In this document: positions 41,302 through 44,492 of the stretch, one piece after another
Layout: each line of letters starts with the position of its first letter
How positions within the stretch are numbered: position 1 is the first letter of the stretch
Origin: a bacterium
Lineage (GTDB): Bacteria > Bacteroidota > Ignavibacteria > Kapaibacteriales > UBA7675
Length of the DNA stretch: 44,492 nucleotides
Assembly (NCBI GenBank): GCA_030430495.1
Contig: JAUIKM010000044.1
Location: forward strand, 1 to 44,492
Direction of reading: 5' to 3'
Program-made: the position numbers and the translations under genes
Notes under the pieces: generated by a model
The model's database searches: none
Told to the model about the DNA's origin: nothing
Seen by the model: only the letters and a program-made list of their open reading frames with translations

Positions 41302-42852
41302 ATGGCTGATTCTCCTCTTGATCTCGACAAAGCGCAACCCAATTGCGGCGTCGTGGGTGTGTTCAATCATCCGCGTGCGGCCGTTATGGCCTATTACTGT
41401 CTGCACGCCCTGCAGCATCGCGGCCAGGAAGCCGCGGGCATCGTGGCGCGCCGCATCGACGAGGCGTCCGGCAAACCGCGCTTCCGCATGCACAAAGGCC
41501 CCGGACTGGTGTCCGACGTGTTTGCCGACAGCAAAATCCTGGAAGAATACCTGAACGGTACGGCGGCAATAGCGCACAATCGCTATTCAACGACGGGCGG
41601 CAGCTCGCGGCGCGTCAACATTCAGCCTTTTACAATTCGTTATCGCCAGGGCAACCTGTCGATGGCGCACAACGGCAACCTGACCAACACCCGCGTGCTG
41701 CGCCAGGAGTTGCAGCAGGCAGGCGCGATCTTCCAGTCAAGCACGGACAGCGAACTCTTCCTGCACCTGATAGCGCGCAGCCGCCAGACGACGCAGATCG
41801 ATCAGATTCGCGAAGCGCTGCGCATCGCCCGCGGCGCGTATTCGATGACCATCATGACGGACGACATGCTCGTCGCCGCCCGTGATCCGCACGGCATCCG
41901 CCCGCTGGCCATAGGTAAAAAACTACTGGAAAACGGGGACCACGCCTGGTTTGTGGCTTCTGAAACCTGCGCCTTCGACATCGTCGGCGCGGAATACGTG
42001 CGCGACGTCGGCCACAACGAAATTGTCGTGATCGACCAGGAAACGGTCAAAACCGGAAAGATTACTTCGTACAAAATCGACGATGAGACCCCCTGCGCGC
42101 GCCACTGCGTCTTTGAGTACATCTACTTTTCGCGGCCGGACAGCAAGATTTTCGGTCACAATGTCGACAAGGTGCGCCGCAAGCTCGGCAAGACCCTGGC
42201 GGAAGAGCACCCCGTGCTGGCGGACAGCGAGGACGAAAAAGTCATTTCGATCGGCGTGCCCGACTCGGGCAACACTTCGGCCCTGGGTTACGCCCACCGC
42301 AGCAGCAGCCTGGGCAACAATGTGCGCTACGAGATCGGCCTGATTCGCAGCCACTACGTCGGCCGCACCTTTATCGCGCCGGGACAGGACGCGCGCGAGT
42401 TCAAGGTCAAGACCAAGTTCAACCCGGTGGAAGGCGTGCTGACCAATCGCAAGGTGGTTGTAGTCGACGACTCGATCGTCCGCGGTACGACCTCCAAGTT
42501 GCTGCTGAAAATGATGCGCGCGGCGGGCCCCAAGGAGCTGCACATGCGCATTTCGTCGCCGCCGGTGACGCATCCCTGTAAATACGGCATGGACTTCCCG
42601 AGCCGGGAAGAACTGATCGCCAATCACTATGACTGCGACGAAGTGCAGATCGGCAAGGCGCTGACCGCCGATTCCCTGCGTTACCTGTCGATCAACAAAC
42701 TGATGGAAGCCGTGCCCCAGGAAGAGGGCGTCGGTTATTGCGATGCCTGTTTTACAGGCAATTACCCGGTCCAGATCGACATGTCGGCCGTGAAGAATGT
42801 CGTTGAAGACCAGGAGGTTGAAACCTACGCGGACACGGACGCAGGCATCTGA
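41302..42852 (+). CDS. purF: Amidophosphoribosyltransferase
   Basis: 516 residues from the ATG at 41302; a GTG at 41266 would add 12. The enzyme makes phosphoribosylamine from PRPP and glutamine, the first step of purine synthesis. A short propeptide (MADSPLDLDKAQPN) would be removed to expose the catalytic C15 (CGVVGVF). Typical glutaminase blocks are LQHRGQEAAGI, IAHNRYSTTG and MAHNGNLTN. The PRPP site is VVVDDSIVRGTTS (around 386-398). Cysteines before VFEYIYFSRPDS, in HPCKYGMDF and in YCDACFTG match the four ligands of the [4Fe-4S] cluster in the Bacillus-type enzyme, so it should be an oxygen-labile Fe-S form. It is not in a pur operon here. Confidence 0.97.
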   Translation: MADSPLDLDKAQPNCGVVGVFNHPRAAVMAYYCLHALQHRGQEAAGIVARRIDEASGKPRFRMHKGPGLVSDVFADSKILEEYLNGTAAIAHNRYSTTGGSSRRVNIQPFTIRYRQGNLSMAHNGNLTNTRVLRQELQQAGAIFQSSTDSELFLHLIARSRQTTQIDQIREALRIARGAYSMTIMTDDMLVAARDPHGIRPLAIGKKLLENGDHAWFVASETCAFDIVGAEYVRDVGHNEIVVIDQETVKTGKITSYKIDDETPCARHCVFEYIYFSRPDSKIFGHNVDKVRRKLGKTLAEEHPVLADSEDEKVISIGVPDSGNTSALGYAHRSSSLGNNVRYEIGLIRSHYVGRTFIAPGQDAREFKVKTKFNPVEGVLTNRKVVVVDDSIVRGTTSKLLLKMMRAAGPKELHMRISSPPVTHPCKYGMDFPSREELIANHYDCDEVQIGKALTADSLRYLSINKLMEAVPQEEGVGYCDACFTGNYPVQIDMSAVKNVVEDQEVETYADTDAGI

Positions 42853-42956
42853 TACGGCGCCAACTCCGCGCGCCTGCCAGATGACTGCATCTGAATAATC
42901 ACTCAAATTCAAGCCGCACTGTGACGGCGCACTGTATACAGCGAGAGAAATCGATA

Positions 42957-44270
42957 ATGCCGAAATTCAAATTTCCACTGTTTGCCTGTTTGTGTGCATT
43001 GAGCCTTCTGTTTACCGCCTGCGGCGGTTCCGATGAGAACGAACCGGCGCCGGAAGACCTGCCCAGCCTGGACGACGTGCTCGGCGATCTGCCCGAAGCT
43101 CAAATGGATGCAGCATACGATCCCGCTGCGGACGTCCTGCGCTATACCGGTGAAGCGCGCCTGCGCAACGTCAAACAATTGACCTTCGGCGGCGACAACG
43201 CCGAGGCCTACTGGAGCTTCGACGACGAATACCTGATTTTCCAGAGCTCCTGGGATCAACTCACCAAGCAGGGGTGCGACCAGATTTTCATCATGCGCGC
43301 CAACGGCGAACCGATGGAAGCCGGTCAGCAGTACTCGCTGGTGTCGACGGATCGCGGACGCACGACCTGCTCTTACTTTATGAAAGACGGCCGCGTGCTC
43401 TTTGCCTCCACGCACGAACACAGCGACGAATGCCCTCCGCCGCCGGCCAAAGCCGAAGGCCGCTACGTCTGGCCTATCTACGACACGTACGACATCTGGG
43501 CCTGTGAGACGGACCGCTCCAACATGACGCTGCTGATCCACGGCCCCGGCTACGACGCCGAAGCGACGGTCTCGCCCGACGGCAAGTACATCGTTTTCAC
43601 GTCGACGCGCTCGGGCGACCTGGAACTGTGGCGCTACGAAATCGCAACCGGCGACCTGCTGCAGCTGACGAACACGCTCGGCTACGACGGCGGTGCTTTT
43701 TTCTCGCTCGACTCCAAAAAGATCGTCTGGCGCGCCAGCCGCCCCACGGGCGAAGACGCCGAGACCTACAAAGCCCTGCTGAAAGACGGCATGGTTGAAC
43801 CCTCGGACATGAACATCTATGTGGCGGACGCCGACGGCAAAAACGTCGTTCAGGTGACCGATCTGCCGGGAGCCAACTGGGCGCCGTACTTCCACCCGGA
43901 CGGCGAGCGCATTCTGTTCTCGTCGAACCACCATTCGATCGAAACGTCCGGCGGCCGCGAGTTCGACATCTTCATGGTCAACGTCGACGGCACGGGCCTG
44001 GAGCGCATCACGTATTCCGGTACGTTTGACGCATTCCCGATGTTCTCGTTCGACGGCAGCAAACTGGCCTTCGGCTCGAATCGCCGCGCCGATCGCGCGT
44101 CTTCACGCGAGACCAATGTGATGGTGGCCGAGTGGATTGAAAACCCGACCGACGCGGATCGCAACTTCGTCAGCAACGTGGCAATGCCGGAAGCGAGCGA
44201 GCACGGCCACGGCGGCCATGGTCACGGCGAAGGCGAGGAAGACGGCGAAGACCACGGGCATTCGCACTGA
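42957..44270 (+). CDS. TolB-like PD40 propeller lipoprotein with His-rich tail
   Basis: 437 residues from the ATG at 42957 with GAGAG upstream. The signal MPKFKFPLFACLCALSLLFTACGG has the lipobox LFTAC, so it is lipid-anchored; the residue after Cys is Gly, compatible with outer-membrane sorting. The body has several PD40 blades (QLTFGGDNAEAYWSFDDEYLIF, VSPDGKYIVFTSTRSGDLELW, FHPDGERILFSSN, FSFDGSKLAFGSNR), as in TolB. It ends with EHGHGGHGHGEGEEDG and EDHGHSH, containing eight His, which could bind Zn, Ni or Cu. Extra cysteines near residue 110-165 may form disulfides. No Tol-Pal genes are adjacent, so it is not TolB itself. Confidence 0.85.
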   Translation: MPKFKFPLFACLCALSLLFTACGGSDENEPAPEDLPSLDDVLGDLPEAQMDAAYDPAADVLRYTGEARLRNVKQLTFGGDNAEAYWSFDDEYLIFQSSWDQLTKQGCDQIFIMRANGEPMEAGQQYSLVSTDRGRTTCSYFMKDGRVLFASTHEHSDECPPPPAKAEGRYVWPIYDTYDIWACETDRSNMTLLIHGPGYDAEATVSPDGKYIVFTSTRSGDLELWRYEIATGDLLQLTNTLGYDGGAFFSLDSKKIVWRASRPTGEDAETYKALLKDGMVEPSDMNIYVADADGKNVVQVTDLPGANWAPYFHPDGERILFSSNHHSIETSGGREFDIFMVNVDGTGLERITYSGTFDAFPMFSFDGSKLAFGSNRRADRASSRETNVMVAEWIENPTDADRNFVSNVAMPEASEHGHGGHGHGEGEEDGEDHGHSH

Positions 44271-44365
44271 TGCCGTTCATTGAGAGCCGAAGACCGGTTT
44301 AAATCCGGTGACGGGTTTCAGGGCGGTTGAGTCGCTGAACGACCGGTTTTGAGCTTTGAACGCGA

Positions 44366-44492
44366 AATCGAGTAGGAGGGGGATTTACATCCCCCGTCCT
44401 CTCACACCACCGTACGTACGGTTCCGTATACGGCGGTTCATGGACGTGCATGAAATTGACGAGAACGTTCGAGCAATGAGATGAGATCCATG
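44366..44492 (-). mobile_element. 3' end of a group II intron (cut by window edge)
   Basis: On the minus strand the sequence has ACCGCCGTATACGG and TACGTACGGTGGT, which pair as a domain-V-like hairpin, then GTGTGAGAGG, a GGGGG...CCCCC stem resembling domain VI, and the ending CCTACTCGAT. This is the usual 3' region found after the reverse transcriptase gene of bacterial group II introns. The RT gene and the 5' part would lie beyond the right edge. The stretch 44271-44365 between is the 3' exon side and shows no gene. Confidence 0.75.

Noticed and set aside
41923-43934. Antisense frames opposite purF and the TolB-like lipoprotein
   Set aside because: Composition artefacts. Both plus-strand genes have complete motifs and proper N-termini.

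Overview
The window looks like chromosomal DNA of a free-living Gram-negative bacterium of the Fibrobacteres-Chlorobi-Bacteroidetes (FCB) group. Three large secreted beta-propeller proteins end in a type IX secretion (T9SS, Por) sorting domain. Two promoters have the Bacteroidota form TTG-N20-TAnnTTTG. There are many lipoproteins and Sec signal peptides. Clear Shine-Dalgarno sequences (AGGAGG before htpG, GGAGGAGG before a TTG start at 7615) and fairly GC-rich coding sequence argue against a classical Bacteroides or Flavobacterium and fit a Chlorobi, Ignavibacteria or Kapabacteria-like lineage. That placement is inference.

Layout. 1-7.7 kb, minus strand: two T9SS-exported beta-propeller proteins, a tandem pair of secreted 16-cysteine paralogues of no family I recognise, and a DUF1573 protein. 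7.7-11.2 kb: a gene-poor stretch with an interspersed repeat, then anmK and a probable outer-membrane barrel protein. 11.5-16.5 kb, plus strand: rplU-rpmA, then an isolated nuoG-nuoH-nuoI block of complex I, each group closed by an intrinsic terminator. 16.5-17.6 kb: a repeat field with a perfect 245-bp duplication and a 99-bp tandem repeat. 17.6-25.3 kb: a YbdK-like carboxylate-amine ligase, a lipoprotein, a flavin-linked oxidoreductase, an overlapping trmB-DUF2203-thpR operon, a GluR0-like ligand-gated potassium channel, and tRNA-Glu.

25.4-30.1 kb is an AT-richer accessory island bounded by two nearly identical ~47-bp direct repeats just downstream of tRNA-Glu. It holds a DUF262 protein paired with a HEPN RNase-like protein (the best candidate for an undescribed defence or toxin-antitoxin system), two methyltransferases, and the remains of an IS3 transposase. 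30.3-32.5 kb is an alkylation-damage operon: an Ada-like AraC/alkyltransferase fusion, a DUF2086 2-oxoglutarate oxygenase, and AlkB. 33.1-35.5 kb is a third T9SS propeller protein. 36.7-44.3 kb carries htpG, a striking secreted Cys/Ala/Ser/Lys repeat protein, a GNAT-like acyltransferase, purF, and a TolB-like lipoprotein with a His-rich tail. The right edge contains the 3' end of a group II intron on the minus strand.

The signal running through the whole window is a dispersed repeat with a 58-bp core that is identical in six copies (near 60, 8865, 16848, 17268, 32728 and 36117). It is built on a GGGCCC-bounded 39-bp segment and sits inside a longer, diverged element in which one reading frame appears to be partly conserved.
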